Source: Haloprofundus salilacus (GTDB taxonomy: Archaea; Halobacteriota; Halobacteria; Halobacteriales; Haloferacaceae). From it: DNA of 64,000 nucleotides. The stretch is taken from positions 248,001 to 312,000 of the forward strand of contig NZ_CP083723.1 in the NCBI RefSeq assembly GCF_020150815.1, written 5' to 3'. A program made the position numbers and the translations under genes. This document shows, in pieces, positions 1 through 8,243 of this stretch. The notes beneath the pieces are model-generated. The model worked only from the letters and a program-made list of their open reading frames with translations. It did not search any database and was not told where the DNA came from. Positions within the stretch are counted from its first letter, which is position 1. The number at the start of each line of letters is the position of its first letter.

Positions 1-1557
1 ACCCGCGAGGAGGTCAAGGAGTCGTTCGCCGTCGACTACCCCGACACCGACTACCCGAGCGCGGCCGTCGTCGCCTCCGACGCCGCCCGCGAAGTGGGAG
101 CGGACGCATACATTCTCTCGGACGCTCACGGATTCGTCGGCCACGCCGCCGCGTTCAAAGATGCAGTTATCGAAGCCCGCGCGTCGCTGCCGGCCGACAC
201 CGCGCTGTATCTCTCCGGCGTCGCTACGCCCACGAACGTCGCGACGCTCGCGTACGCGGGAGTTGACCTCGTGGATGCCAAGCGCGCCCGAGTGAAAGGG
301 TTCGAGGGGAAATATCTCACGAGCGACGGCGAATACTTCCTCGAAGATCTCGACGAACTCCCGTGCGCCTGCTCGGCCTGTCTCGGCGGCGTCGAGGAGT
401 TCACCCGCGAGGACTGCGCCGGACACAACGTCAACGTCCTGCGGGCGGAACTCGCCCGCGTACGACGCCGGATTCGCGACGGCCGACTCCGTGATTACGT
501 AGAGGGACAGGCGCGTCACAACGTGTGGCTCACGGCGGCGTTCCGCGAGTTCGACCAGCAGTACAGCTACCTCGAACAGCGCACGCCGGTCATCCGCGAC
601 TCGGAACTCACCGCCGCGACCGAAGATTCGCTGCGCCGCGTCGAGATTCAGCGCTTCGCCGAGCGGGTGACGACCAGATATCGAAATCGGTTTGACTCGC
701 CGCTGGTGCTCGTCCCGTGTTCTGCCCGGAAGCCGTACAGCGAGTCCCAGAGCCACGGCCAGTACCACGACGCTATCCAGTTCCGCGCCCACCAGGTGTC
801 GATGACCTCGCCCATCGGCGTCGTCCCGCAGGAACTCGAACTCACCTACCCCGCCCAGCACTACGACTCGGTGGTGACGGGCCGGTGGTCCGAAGACGAA
901 AAGCGGTTCGTCGCCGAAGTGTTGGGGCGCTACCTCGAACGCAACGAGTACCCGCGCGTCGTCGCGCACGTCCCGCCGGAGGGGTACCGAGACATCGTCG
1001 AGCGTGTCGAAAAGCGGGTTGAGATGCCGTTCGAGTACACCGTCGAGGACCACCCGACGACGACGGAGTCGCTGGCGAACCTCGCGTCGACGCTCGCGGA
1101 CGAGCCGAAATATCGGAAACGAGAGCGCGAGCACAACACGGTGAAAGCCATCGCCGACTACCAATTCGGCGACGGCGCGGGCGACGCGCTCTTCTCGAAC
1201 GCGGACATCCGGATGACCAGTCGCTACCCGAAACTACAGGTCCGCGACGCCGACGGCGAGCAGCTGGCGACGATGGTGCCGCAGTACGGCGTGCTCTCCT
1301 TTACGCTCGCCGGCGCGCGACTGTGGGACGCCTCCGACGCGCCGACGAAGCGAATCGAGATAGACGGCTTCGTCCCCCACGGGAGCGTGCTCGCGCCCGG
1401 CGTCGTCGACGCCGACGAGGAGATCCGTCCGGGCGACGAGGTTGTCGTCGACGGCCCGAAGGCGTTCGCCGTCGCCAGAGCGGAGATGTCGGGTCCGGAG
1501 ATGGCTGAATCGACCCGCGGCGTCGCCGCCGAGGTCCGTCACGTCGACGAGAAATAA
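1..1557 (+). CDS. arcS: Archaeosine synthase ArcS (TgtA2), 5' partial
   Basis: The reading frame is open from the first base, so the gene begins outside the window; 518 codons remain. ArcS acts with the radical SAM protein RaSEA to convert preQ0 at tRNA position 15 into archaeosine. The ArcS signature PC-x3-KPY-x2-S-x2-H is present as PCSARKPYSESQSH (about nt 715-756). A TGT-like zinc site CACSAC, followed about 15 residues later by a His, lies near nt 364-426. The last 90 residues look like a PUA RNA-binding domain. RaSEA is encoded at 41.6 kb. Identification rests on the signature motif and domain order; only the N-terminus is missing. Confidence 0.95.
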   Translation, partial: TREEVKESFAVDYPDTDYPSAAVVASDAAREVGADAYILSDAHGFVGHAAAFKDAVIEARASLPADTALYLSGVATPTNVATLAYAGVDLVDAKRARVKGFEGKYLTSDGEYFLEDLDELPCACSACLGGVEEFTREDCAGHNVNVLRAELARVRRRIRDGRLRDYVEGQARHNVWLTAAFREFDQQYSYLEQRTPVIRDSELTAATEDSLRRVEIQRFAERVTTRYRNRFDSPLVLVPCSARKPYSESQSHGQYHDAIQFRAHQVSMTSPIGVVPQELELTYPAQHYDSVVTGRWSEDEKRFVAEVLGRYLERNEYPRVVAHVPPEGYRDIVERVEKRVEMPFEYTVEDHPTTTESLANLASTLADEPKYRKREREHNTVKAIADYQFGDGAGDALFSNADIRMTSRYPKLQVRDADGEQLATMVPQYGVLSFTLAGARLWDASDAPTKRIEIDGFVPHGSVLAPGVVDADEEIRPGDEVVVDGPKAFAVARAEMSGPEMAESTRGVAAEVRHVDEK

Positions 1558-1906
1558 CGAGCGGAACGACCGTTCACGACCGTTCACGCAAGGAATTTTG
1601 GCGGCGTATTCGCGGCCCAAAAAGGCCTCTAACGCCGGAATTCTGAATTTTCCCCCGAAACGTCGAATTTCTCTGAAACAGTCGTGAATCCGTACAGGCT
1701 CCCCGTGGTCTGTGAATCACTCCCGAGGCCGTATCACGCCGGGACGAATCGACGCTTGCGGTTGGTTTCATCACCCCATAACGTGCACCAACTGGCTATT
1801 TATCAGGTGGACAGTTGTGGCTATTTATTCGATATCGCGCTGTAAGCACTTCCGTCGGAACACGGCCACCGGAACCGGGCCTCCGGACCGGGCCGACAGA
1901 CAAGCC
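1558..1906. other. Intergenic region downstream of arcS
   Basis: No convincing gene is seen. The stretch holds a 10-bp tandem duplication (gaccgttcac twice, near 1567-1586), a short hairpin with GGCC arms around CAAAAA (about 1616-1629) that could end the arcS transcript, and two TATA-like blocks, ctatttat, near 1796 and 1819. These blocks could serve the small genes further right. Confidence 0.5.
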
Positions 1907-2047
1907 ATGTCACAGATCCAATACCACGGCAGCGATCTCCGTCGACAGGGTACCGTACCGAAGCGCCTCGCGCAAACGATCCGAGCGCAGATGGTTGCGG
2001 AGGAAGGTACTCACGGGGGGATCGAAGATGGTCGCTACAGCCACTGA
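1907..2047 (+). CDS. Possible small ORF, 46 codons
   Basis: This ATG-initiated frame lies downstream of two TATA-like blocks and overlaps the start of the next gene by 20 nt in another frame. The product is 46 residues, Gln- and Arg-containing, and lacks the strong acidity of most neighbours. No family is recognised. It could be a leader peptide, a real small protein or chance. Confidence 0.25.
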   Translation: MSQIQYHGSDLRRQGTVPKRLAQTIRAQMVAEEGTHGGIEDGRYSH

Positions 2048-2582
2048 TATCGTCGCACCGAACGGCTGGATGTGCGAGAAGCTCTCGGCGGACGAGGCTA
2101 CCTTCGTCCCCGAACGCTGGCGTCTCTCGCTGCACGCCGTTCGGTTGCCGAATCAAGAGTGGGAACTGTACTGTCGTGAGTGCGCAGGCGAGGCGACGAG
2201 CGCGACGACCATCGGGTTCACGCAGACGCGCTCGTCGGCGATAACCGCATTCGTCGAGGCGATGGAGTGGATAAACACCGTCGCCGACCCGAAACAACGC
2301 GAGTCGGAGGTGACCGAGATTCCGGTGCGCATCGGCGCGCTCGTTGACCACCTCACCGCTCGCTCCGACGTTATCGAAGGCGAGATGTGGGGACAGACGC
2401 GAAGCCAACCGTCCAACGCGACCGACCACTGGGGCGGCCCTCGCCGTCACTTCACCTCGCCGGGAGGCGGCGGGTCGCGGAGTACGGCGGAGGACATCTG
2501 GGAGTCGCTGGCGGACCACCGGTTCCGCCGAACGCGGCGAAGCGCCAGTAGGCAGAACGCGCCGAACTCGTCAACCGGCTGA
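2028..2582 (+). CDS. Hypothetical protein, 184 aa
   Basis: ATG start chosen because the protein from this point is well behaved (MVATATDIVAP); upstream codons in the same frame are Arg/Ser-rich and look non-coding. Residues 1-120 seem folded and contain a CxxC-like pair of cysteines (YCREC). The last 60 residues are Gly/Ser/Arg-rich and probably disordered. No signal peptide or membrane segment is visible. The family is not recognised and function is unknown. Confidence 0.5.
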   Translation: MVATATDIVAPNGWMCEKLSADEATFVPERWRLSLHAVRLPNQEWELYCRECAGEATSATTIGFTQTRSSAITAFVEAMEWINTVADPKQRESEVTEIPVRIGALVDHLTARSDVIEGEMWGQTRSQPSNATDHWGGPRRHFTSPGGGGSRSTAEDIWESLADHRFRRTRRSASRQNAPNSSTG

Positions 2583-2705
2583 CGTCGACCCGCGGTACCG
2601 ACGCCACGGCACCGTTTCCGTCGGCGTATCAGTCGACTCCGGCCGACACCCGTCGCGCCGTCCGACGACTGGGGGGTTCTCGGACGCGGCGGCGGGCGAG
2701 CGAAC

Positions 2706-2711
2706 TTTTTA
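2706..2711 (+). promoter_or_regulatory. TATA box for the 2736 gene
   Basis: CTTTTTAG lies 27 nt (centre to A of ATG) before the start at 2736, the spacing expected for a leaderless haloarchaeal transcript. Confidence 0.55.
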
Positions 2712-2735
2712 GACGTGGCCGCGTGATTTCGAGCC

Positions 2736-3122
2736 ATGGAGCACGTTTCACTCGGCGTTCCCCGTCGCATCCTCGACTCGCTACCCGACGACAGCGACGC
2801 GGCCGCACAGGACATGCAGCATGCGGTTGACGGCATCGAGTCGCGCATCAACCGCGCCATCGACGAGGCCGCCGACGAGGCCGAGGCCGCCGAGTACGTC
2901 ACGGACGCGCTCGAACGACTGGAGTCGCAACTCGAACGCTACGACGAGTTCGTCCCGGAGCTTCGCGCGTGGGGCCAGTCGCCCATCTACGCCATCGCGT
3001 GGCGCAACCTCCACGCCGATCTGATGCTGCAGCTGTACGAGATCGACTGGCTCACCGACCAGATCGACCGCGAGCGGAACCACCGCCTCGTCGAGGATGG
3101 CATCCGCTTCGGAAAGCGGTAG
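2736..3122 (+). CDS. Conserved haloarchaeal hypothetical protein, 128 aa
   Basis: Soluble acidic protein predicted to be almost wholly alpha-helical, with Ala/Glu/Asp heptad-like stretches from residues 25 to 75 that could form a coiled coil, and a conserved-looking WGQSPIYAIAWRN block near residue 85. The start is supported by a TATA box at leaderless distance. The stop is 6 nt before the yqeC start, so the two are probably one transcript. No catalytic motif is recognised; a small structural or accessory role linked to YqeC is only an inference. Confidence 0.7.
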   Translation: MEHVSLGVPRRILDSLPDDSDAAAQDMQHAVDGIESRINRAIDEAADEAEAAEYVTDALERLESQLERYDEFVPELRAWGQSPIYAIAWRNLHADLMLQLYEIDWLTDQIDRERNHRLVEDGIRFGKR

Positions 3123-3128
3123 CGTCGC

Positions 3129-3872
3129 ATGCGACTCGCCGACGCACTCGCCGCACGCGAGGGGATGACTTGCGTCGTCGGCGCGGGCGGCAAAAAGACG
3201 ACACTGTACGCGCTCGCGTCGCGTCTCGACCGGGCCGTCGTCACTGCGTCGGTCCGGATTCCGATTCCCTCGCTCGAAGAGAACGTCGAAGAAGTCGTCG
3301 TAACCGACGACCCGCTCGCTGCCCTCGAAGAAGCAACGCTCGACGACTTTCCACTCGGCCTCGTCCCCGGTCAGGCCGACGACGTGCGGTATCACGGCTA
3401 CGAGAACGAACTCCTCGACCGCCTCGCCGCGGCGCACGACGGACCGGTGCTCGTCAAAGCCGACGGCGCACGGATGCGCGATTTCAAAGCGCCGAGCGAC
3501 CGCGAACCGCAGATTCCCGACGAGACGGCGACGGTGCTCCCTATCGCCAGCGCGCACGTCGTCGGCGAACCGCTGGACGAGAAGATGGTGCACCGCCCCG
3601 AGCGAGTCGCCGAAATTGCGGGAATCGACGTGGGCAACGCGATTACGACTGAAACGGTCGCGGCCGTGCTCGCCAGCGACGAGGGGGGATTGAAGCGAGT
3701 TCCGGAGGGGGCAACGGCGGTTCCGGTCGTGAACAAAGTTGACGACGAACAACTGGCCGATGTGGGGAGAGAGATCGCGTCGAAAATCTTGGAGCGCGCC
3801 GGCGGGCGAGTGGAGCAGGTGGTGCTCGCGCGGATGAACCGAGAGGATGCGGTAGTCGGCGTGGTAGAGTAA
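3129..3872 (+). CDS. yqeC: YqeC-family protein, selenium/molybdenum hydroxylase accessory factor
   Basis: The 247-residue protein has a P-loop-like N-terminus (VVGAGGKKTT, residues 17-26), followed by the YqeC family blocks LVKADGARMRDFKAP and NKVDD. The second resembles an NKxD nucleotide-base motif. In bacteria YqeC is associated with selenium-dependent molybdenum hydroxylases; its reaction is not established. The gene follows the 2736 gene by 6 nt and converges on mobA, placing it in a Mo/W cofactor neighbourhood. No molybdenum hydroxylase is seen in this window, so its client here may be another Mo/W enzyme. Confidence 0.85.
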   Translation: MRLADALAAREGMTCVVGAGGKKTTLYALASRLDRAVVTASVRIPIPSLEENVEEVVVTDDPLAALEEATLDDFPLGLVPGQADDVRYHGYENELLDRLAAAHDGPVLVKADGARMRDFKAPSDREPQIPDETATVLPIASAHVVGEPLDEKMVHRPERVAEIAGIDVGNAITTETVAAVLASDEGGLKRVPEGATAVPVVNKVDDEQLADVGREIASKILERAGGRVEQVVLARMNREDAVVGVVE

Positions 3873-3890
3873 CTCCGTCCAGCCGCCGTC

Positions 3891-4502
3891 TTATTCGAAC
3901 TCCTGCGCGGCTTCCTCGAACTCCTCACGCGTGTTCAGGTTTTCAAACGTCTGCAGGCTCCCGTGCTCGGCAATCTCGCTCTCGTCGACGACGACGTAAT
4001 CCAACTCGAACAGCGGGTCGATAATCTTCCGCGAACCTTCCGCGAGCGCCGCGTCGCAGGCGTCGGCCATCGAGTCCGCCCGGTAGACGGCGTGCGTCGT
4101 CTGAAACCACTGATCGTCCAACTGCGGCACGGCCGCGTCGTGACCTTCGACGCGCTCGAACAGGTACGCGACGACGTCGGGGTTGACGAACGGCATGTCG
4201 CAAGCGACGACGACGGCGTATTCGCCCGAAACGGCGCGGAGACCGGTCCGAATCCCCGACATCGGACCCTCGTCGGGCGTCTCGTCCTCGGCGATGGAAA
4301 CGGGGTGCGGATAGTCGCTGAAGGCGTCGCGAATCGCCGCCCGCTGGTCGGCGCGGCAGTTGACGACGAGCGCGTCGACGACACCGGCGAGTCGGTCGCC
4401 GACGCGGCGAATCATCGGCGTTCCGGCGAGGTCAGCGGTCGCTTTGTCGGCGTCGCCGAAGCGGGTCGAACGACCGCCGGCGACGATGACTGCCGTGCGC
4501 AT
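3891..4502 (-). CDS. mobA: Molybdenum cofactor guanylyltransferase MobA
   Basis: MobA transfers GMP from GTP to molybdopterin to make the MGD form used by DMSO-reductase-family enzymes such as formate dehydrogenase. The 203-residue protein begins MRTAVIVAGGRSTRFGDADK, the GG-x-S-x-R-x-G nucleotide-binding signature with its Lys. A later VVACDMPFV block carries the metal-binding Asp. The ATG at 4502 was chosen because it starts directly at the Rossmann strand; a longer in-frame extension to 4556 has no family counterpart. It converges with yqeC and is divergent from the AOR-like gene. Confidence 0.93.
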   Translation of the reverse strand: MRTAVIVAGGRSTRFGDADKATADLAGTPMIRRVGDRLAGVVDALVVNCRADQRAAIRDAFSDYPHPVSIAEDETPDEGPMSGIRTGLRAVSGEYAVVVACDMPFVNPDVVAYLFERVEGHDAAVPQLDDQWFQTTHAVYRADSMADACDAALAEGSRKIIDPLFELDYVVVDESEIAEHGSLQTFENLNTREEFEEAAQEFE

Positions 4503-4578
4503 GAGCGGTGATTCGAGGGGATGAGGTATGCCTCTTGCGCCGGGCCGCGCCGCCAACGCTTATTGCTACCAAGCATCA

Positions 4579-4586
4579 TTTATAAA
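4579..4586 (+). promoter_or_regulatory. TATA box for the cluster-less AOR gene
   Basis: TTTATAAA lies only 5 nt before ATG 4591 but about 20 nt before ATG 4603. For a leaderless transcript this favours 4603 as the true start, which also matches the usual AOR N-terminus. Confidence 0.6.
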
Positions 4587-4602
4587 CCAGATGACAACCC
4601 CC

Positions 4603-6447
4603 ATGCGCGACACCGTGCTGCGGGTGGACCTCTCGGCGGAGACCGTCGAGAGAGAGCGCGTCCCCGAGAAGTGGCGACGCGACTACCTCGGCGGGAAGGG
4701 GTTGGGCGCACGCTACCTCTACGCCGACCTCGCCCCCGGCGTCGACCCGCTGGGTCCCGACAATCTTCTCTCCTTCATGCTCGGCCCGCTCTCGGGATAT
4801 CTCCCGGGCGAGACGCGCTACGCGGCGGTGACGAAGTCGCCGCTCACCGGCGGCTTTCTCGACTCCTACAGCGGCGGGTCGTTCCCCGAACGCCTCGCCG
4901 GGTCGCTAGACGACTGTCTCGGCGTCCTCATCACCGGTCGCGCGGAGCGGCCGGTCACCCTCGTCGTCGACGACGGCGCGGCGACGATAGAACCCGCCGA
5001 CGACCTGTGGGGCCGCGACACCGTCGAGACGGACGCAGCGTTCCCCGACGCCGCAGTCGCCTGCATCGGCCAGGCGGGTGAGTCGACAGTGGCCTACGCC
5101 ACCATCGCCTCCGACGGCGGCAACCACCACGCCGGACGCGGCGGTGCAGGCGCGGTGATGGGGTCGAAACGACTGAAAGCCGTCGTCGCACGCGGCGACG
5201 CCCCCGAGATACCGCCCGCACTTCGCGACGTGCGCGACCGGTACGAGCGCGCCTACGGCGACCACAACACGGGGCGTTGGCAGGCGGCCGGGGAGACGCT
5301 TGAGAGCGTCGACTTCGCCAACGAAGTCGGCGTGCTCGCCACCGAGGGCTGGCAGCGCGGTCGGTTCGAGGAGGCCGACGACATTGGTATCGAGGCCGCC
5401 CGCGAGGCCGCCGTCGGTCGAGAACGCGAGGACGACGCCACCCCCGGCGGGTTCCGCGTTCCGACCGACGACGGCGAGCACGAAAGCGTCCCGCGTGGGG
5501 CCGCACCGATGACGCTCGGGGCCGGACTCGGTGTCGACGAGTTCGACGCCGTTGCGGCGCTTGGCGCGACGTGCGACCGCCTCGGCGTCGACGTGATCAG
5601 CGCCGGAAACGCCGTCGCGTGGGCCGTCCGCGCCGATGACGCCGGACTCGTCGAGACCGACGTTCGGTTCGGCGACGACGAGGCGGCGCGGCGACTACTC
5701 GTCGCCATCGCTTCGCGCGACGGCGAACTGGCCAACGCGCTGGCCGACGGCGTCGCCGACGCCGCGCGCCGGTACGGCGGCGACGACCTCGTGCCGACGG
5801 TCAAATCGATGGAACTGCCATCGTACGACCCCCGCGGAGCGGTCGGGATGGCGCTGGCGTACGCGACGAGCGACCGGGGGGCCTGCCACCGCCGCGCCCG
5901 TCCGGTCGAGCGCGAGGTGTTCGAGGCGTGGGACGACGCCGACGCGGTTGAAGCCGTCGCGGGAGCGCAGACCATTCGCTCGGTCCTGTGGAGCCTCGTC
6001 GTCGACGACTTCGTCGGCGAGACGATGTGGGACGACCTCGGCCGGGAGTGGCTGGCCGCGGTCGGTCTCCCGCACGACGCCGAGGAACTGAGCCGAACCG
6101 GCGAGCGCATCTGGACGCTCGTCCGCCTGTTCAACGTGCGCGAAGGCTTCGACCGGAGCGACGACGCGCTCCCCGAGGCGCTGCGCCGACCCCTTACCGA
6201 CGGCCCGGCGGCCGGACGCGCCGTCGACCCCGAGACGTTCGAGCGACTGCTCGACGCCTACTATGCCGTTCGCGGCTGGGGACCCGACGGTCGCCCGACC
6301 CGAGCGACAGTCGAGCGGCTCGGTCTCGGCAGCGTCGTCGACGACGAAACGCCGCTGGCGGACGAAACGGCGACTCCCGACCCCGCAGGGGCGGACGGAC
6401 CGACCACGACCACCGCGGACAACGAACACGAGACAGATGACAGATAG
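4603..6447 (+). CDS. Aldehyde:ferredoxin oxidoreductase homologue lacking Fe-S ligands
   Basis: The 614-residue protein follows the AOR fold from end to end: MRDTVLRVDL start, GGKGLGARYLY, SPLTGGF, AGRGGAGAVMGSKRLK (tungstopterin-binding region) and DPRGAVGMALAYATS followed by RGACH. The CxxCxxxC motif that normally follows the first third, and the later DxxGLC cysteine, are both absent. The fourth-ligand region reads SVLWSLVVDDF, and the PEYE glutamate block is replaced by AAPMTLG. Tungstopterin binding is therefore plausible, but the [4Fe-4S] route for electrons is gone. The gene is translationally coupled to 6437. It may be a non-redox, regulatory or alternative-acceptor member of the family. 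Confidence 0.85.
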   Translation: MRDTVLRVDLSAETVERERVPEKWRRDYLGGKGLGARYLYADLAPGVDPLGPDNLLSFMLGPLSGYLPGETRYAAVTKSPLTGGFLDSYSGGSFPERLAGSLDDCLGVLITGRAERPVTLVVDDGAATIEPADDLWGRDTVETDAAFPDAAVACIGQAGESTVAYATIASDGGNHHAGRGGAGAVMGSKRLKAVVARGDAPEIPPALRDVRDRYERAYGDHNTGRWQAAGETLESVDFANEVGVLATEGWQRGRFEEADDIGIEAAREAAVGREREDDATPGGFRVPTDDGEHESVPRGAAPMTLGAGLGVDEFDAVAALGATCDRLGVDVISAGNAVAWAVRADDAGLVETDVRFGDDEAARRLLVAIASRDGELANALADGVADAARRYGGDDLVPTVKSMELPSYDPRGAVGMALAYATSDRGACHRRARPVEREVFEAWDDADAVEAVAGAQTIRSVLWSLVVDDFVGETMWDDLGREWLAAVGLPHDAEELSRTGERIWTLVRLFNVREGFDRSDDALPEALRRPLTDGPAAGRAVDPETFERLLDAYYAVRGWGPDGRPTRATVERLGLGSVVDDETPLADETATPDPAGADGPTTTTADNEHETDDR

Positions 6448-7315
6448 CATCGACCTCGACGAACTGGACGTATCGACCGACAGCGACGCGGAGAAACCGA
6501 ATCGCGGCGACTGGTTCTGGAAGGGCGAGGGCGACCCCGAAGACGAGACACTGGAGACCCGCGACGGTGAGGGCGAGAACGAGGCCGAAACCGGTGCCGA
6601 ACTAACCGACGCAGATACTGAGCTTTCCGACTCCGAGACGCTCGATCCCGAGACCTCCGCCTCCGGTGCGGCCTCCGACTCCGGCGCGACCCCCCGGGAC
6701 TCCGACGCCGACCACAGCGCGATTCCACGGGTTCCGCGGACGAACGACGACGCTCCGGTCGGCATCCCCATCCAGGGCGGCGGCGCGGGCGGCGCGGCGA
6801 CGGGAAGCGTCGATGACGACGCCGCGGCCGAAGGCGAGCAAACGGAACCGGAACCGACGGGACCGCACGGCAGCGGTCCCTCCGAGATGACGATGGCGCT
6901 GACGTACGAAGCGGTGAAACGGCTGGAGAACCCCGCCGCCGCGTTCGCCGACGCCGAAGGGTGGACCGACTGGCTCGGTATCGTCGGCGACGTGGACGCG
7001 CACGTCATCACCAAGTTCCAGCGCGAGTCGGTCGTCGACGCGGACTTCTTCAACGGCACTGGCACCGGCCCGGCGGAGCGACTGGCTGGTATCGACGAAC
7101 GCTCGATGTTCTTCGCCGAGCGGATGGTCGTCGTCGGCGTCGCGGGCGTCGACGACTACATCGCCGAGGAGAGCGGGTGGGAGTTCGTCCCCCTGGAGAC
7201 GGCCGCCGAAAAAGCTGGGTGGCCGCTCGTCGACGGGAACGAAAGCGGAGAGAACGGCGGCGGCGAGAACGGCGATGTCAGCGGGAGCGACGACAGCAGC
7301 GTCAAGCGGCAGTGA
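6437..7315 (+). CDS. Acidic protein coupled to the AOR homologue, 292 aa
   Basis: The ATG lies inside the last four codons of the AOR-like gene, so the two are translationally coupled. Residues 1 to about 150 are strongly acidic, Ser/Thr/Glu/Asp-rich and probably disordered. They contain one aromatic anchor (NRGDWFWKGEG). Residues about 150-265 form a compact domain with blocks MTMALTYEAVKRLENP and DAHVITKFQRESVVD and a final FVPLETAAEKAGWPLV. The tail is Gly/Asn/Glu-rich. No cofactor motif is seen. Its position suggests an obligate partner of the cluster-less AOR; function unknown. Confidence 0.75.
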   Translation: MTDSIDLDELDVSTDSDAEKPNRGDWFWKGEGDPEDETLETRDGEGENEAETGAELTDADTELSDSETLDPETSASGAASDSGATPRDSDADHSAIPRVPRTNDDAPVGIPIQGGGAGGAATGSVDDDAAAEGEQTEPEPTGPHGSGPSEMTMALTYEAVKRLENPAAAFADAEGWTDWLGIVGDVDAHVITKFQRESVVDADFFNGTGTGPAERLAGIDERSMFFAERMVVVGVAGVDDYIAEESGWEFVPLETAAEKAGWPLVDGNESGENGGGENGDVSGSDDSSVKRQ

Positions 7316-7425
7316 CGACGACCGCACTAGTGACTGTTCCGAGAGCGGCAGCGAGGCGACGAACCGCCGGAACGCCTGAAACTAGACGTAAACTTTTGTG
7401 ACTCCGACACGCACTAGCACACAGT

Positions 7426-7692
7426 ATGAGTCTCAGAAATGGATTCCGCCAATCGTGGGTGCTCACGTTCGGCATCCTCGCCGCGATGGCGTGGCTGACG
7501 CTCACCGCGCTACGAGTGTTCTCGCTCGTCGAATCGCCGCTGGCGTGGACCACCCCGACGCTCGGGACGGGCGCGATGGGCGGGCTCGTCGGAATCGTCG
7601 TGATGGTCGTCTTCGTCGGCGTCCTGCTCGTCCTCTTCGGTGAACTCGGCGAGTCCGACCCTGCGCCGAGCACGTGGCCGCCGGAGAGATGA
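7426..7692 (+). CDS. Small membrane protein, 88 aa, two TM helices
   Basis: Two hydrophobic segments are visible at residues about 12-32 and 49-73, with a short charged N-terminus and a Pro-rich C-terminus. A TATA-like CTTTTG sits about 35 nt upstream of the ATG. The stop codon overlaps the start of the next gene (ATGA), making this the first member of a three-gene overlapping set ending at 8170. Unknown function. Confidence 0.7.
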   Translation: MSLRNGFRQSWVLTFGILAAMAWLTLTALRVFSLVESPLAWTTPTLGTGAMGGLVGIVVMVVFVGVLLVLFGELGESDPAPSTWPPER

Positions 7693-7835
7693 CGCAGTTC
7701 GAGTGCACCGAGTGCGGCCAACTCGGACAGTTCGGGCGCTTCGACGAGTCGTCGCTGACGATGCGCTGTCCGGTCTGCGAGGAGCAGACGCTCTGGACCG
7801 TCGCCTTCGCCGACGAGGGAGGGGTGTCGTTTTGA
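7689..7835 (+). CDS. 48-residue zinc-ribbon protein
   Basis: This very short gene overlaps the preceding stop by 4 nt (ATGA). The product has two CxxC knuckles, CTEC at residues 6-9 and CPVC about 20 residues later, separated by a basic/aromatic loop. This is the pattern of haloarchaeal micro-proteins that bind one zinc. Its own stop overlaps the TTG start of the next gene. A role as a small adaptor or RNA/protein-binding factor is only inferred. Confidence 0.75.
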   Translation: MTQFECTECGQLGQFGRFDESSLTMRCPVCEEQTLWTVAFADEGGVSF

Positions 7836-8170
7836 CGCTCGTCGTCCCGCTCAGCGATCGGTTCCACGAGGCGGCCGAGGAGTGGGCCGATATCCGCCTC
7901 ATGGAGACCGAAGACGCACTCGAAGTGAAAGCCGAACAGGCGCTTCTGGAAGTCGAACATCTCGTCTCGGGCGTACACGAGGTTGAGTTCACGGTTGAAG
8001 ACGGCGAACTTCGCTACGATCCCAGCGACGAGTTGGCCAAGTTACTGTCGAAACACGCGGAGAACACCGGCGTCGACGAGGCGACGGTGTTGGGCCTCCA
8101 CGTCGACCTGTTCGCCCGCGTCTTTCTCGACGACGATGCAAAGCGACCATCGAGCGCGCCGCCGAAGTGA
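7832..8170 (+). CDS. Hypothetical acidic protein, 112 aa, TTG start
   Basis: A TTG start at 7832 gives a four-base overlap with the previous stop (TTGA) and a natural N-terminus (MTLVVPLSDRFHEAAEEW). The next in-frame ATG (7901) would lose 23 well-formed residues. The protein is soluble, acidic and helical, ending in a Pro/Ser tail. No family is recognised. Its tight coupling to the zinc ribbon and membrane protein suggests the three work together. Confidence 0.65.
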   Translation: MTLVVPLSDRFHEAAEEWADIRLMETEDALEVKAEQALLEVEHLVSGVHEVEFTVEDGELRYDPSDELAKLLSKHAENTGVDEATVLGLHVDLFARVFLDDDAKRPSSAPPK

Positions 8171-8243
8171 CCCTCTCGACGGATTATTGCGGCGAACCAC
8201 GTCGCTCAACGCACCAACTATCAATCGAGGGACTGCGAACAAT

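Noticed and set aside
2781-3752. Long open frame on the minus strand opposite the 2736 gene and yqeC
   Set aside because: It is a GC-driven shadow: it crosses two well-supported plus-strand genes, is Arg/Val/Gly-rich and matches no family.
5695-7065. Long minus-strand frame opposite the AOR homologue and its partner
   Set aside because: Low-complexity Ser/Ala/Arg product antisense to two coupled genes with clear coding character.
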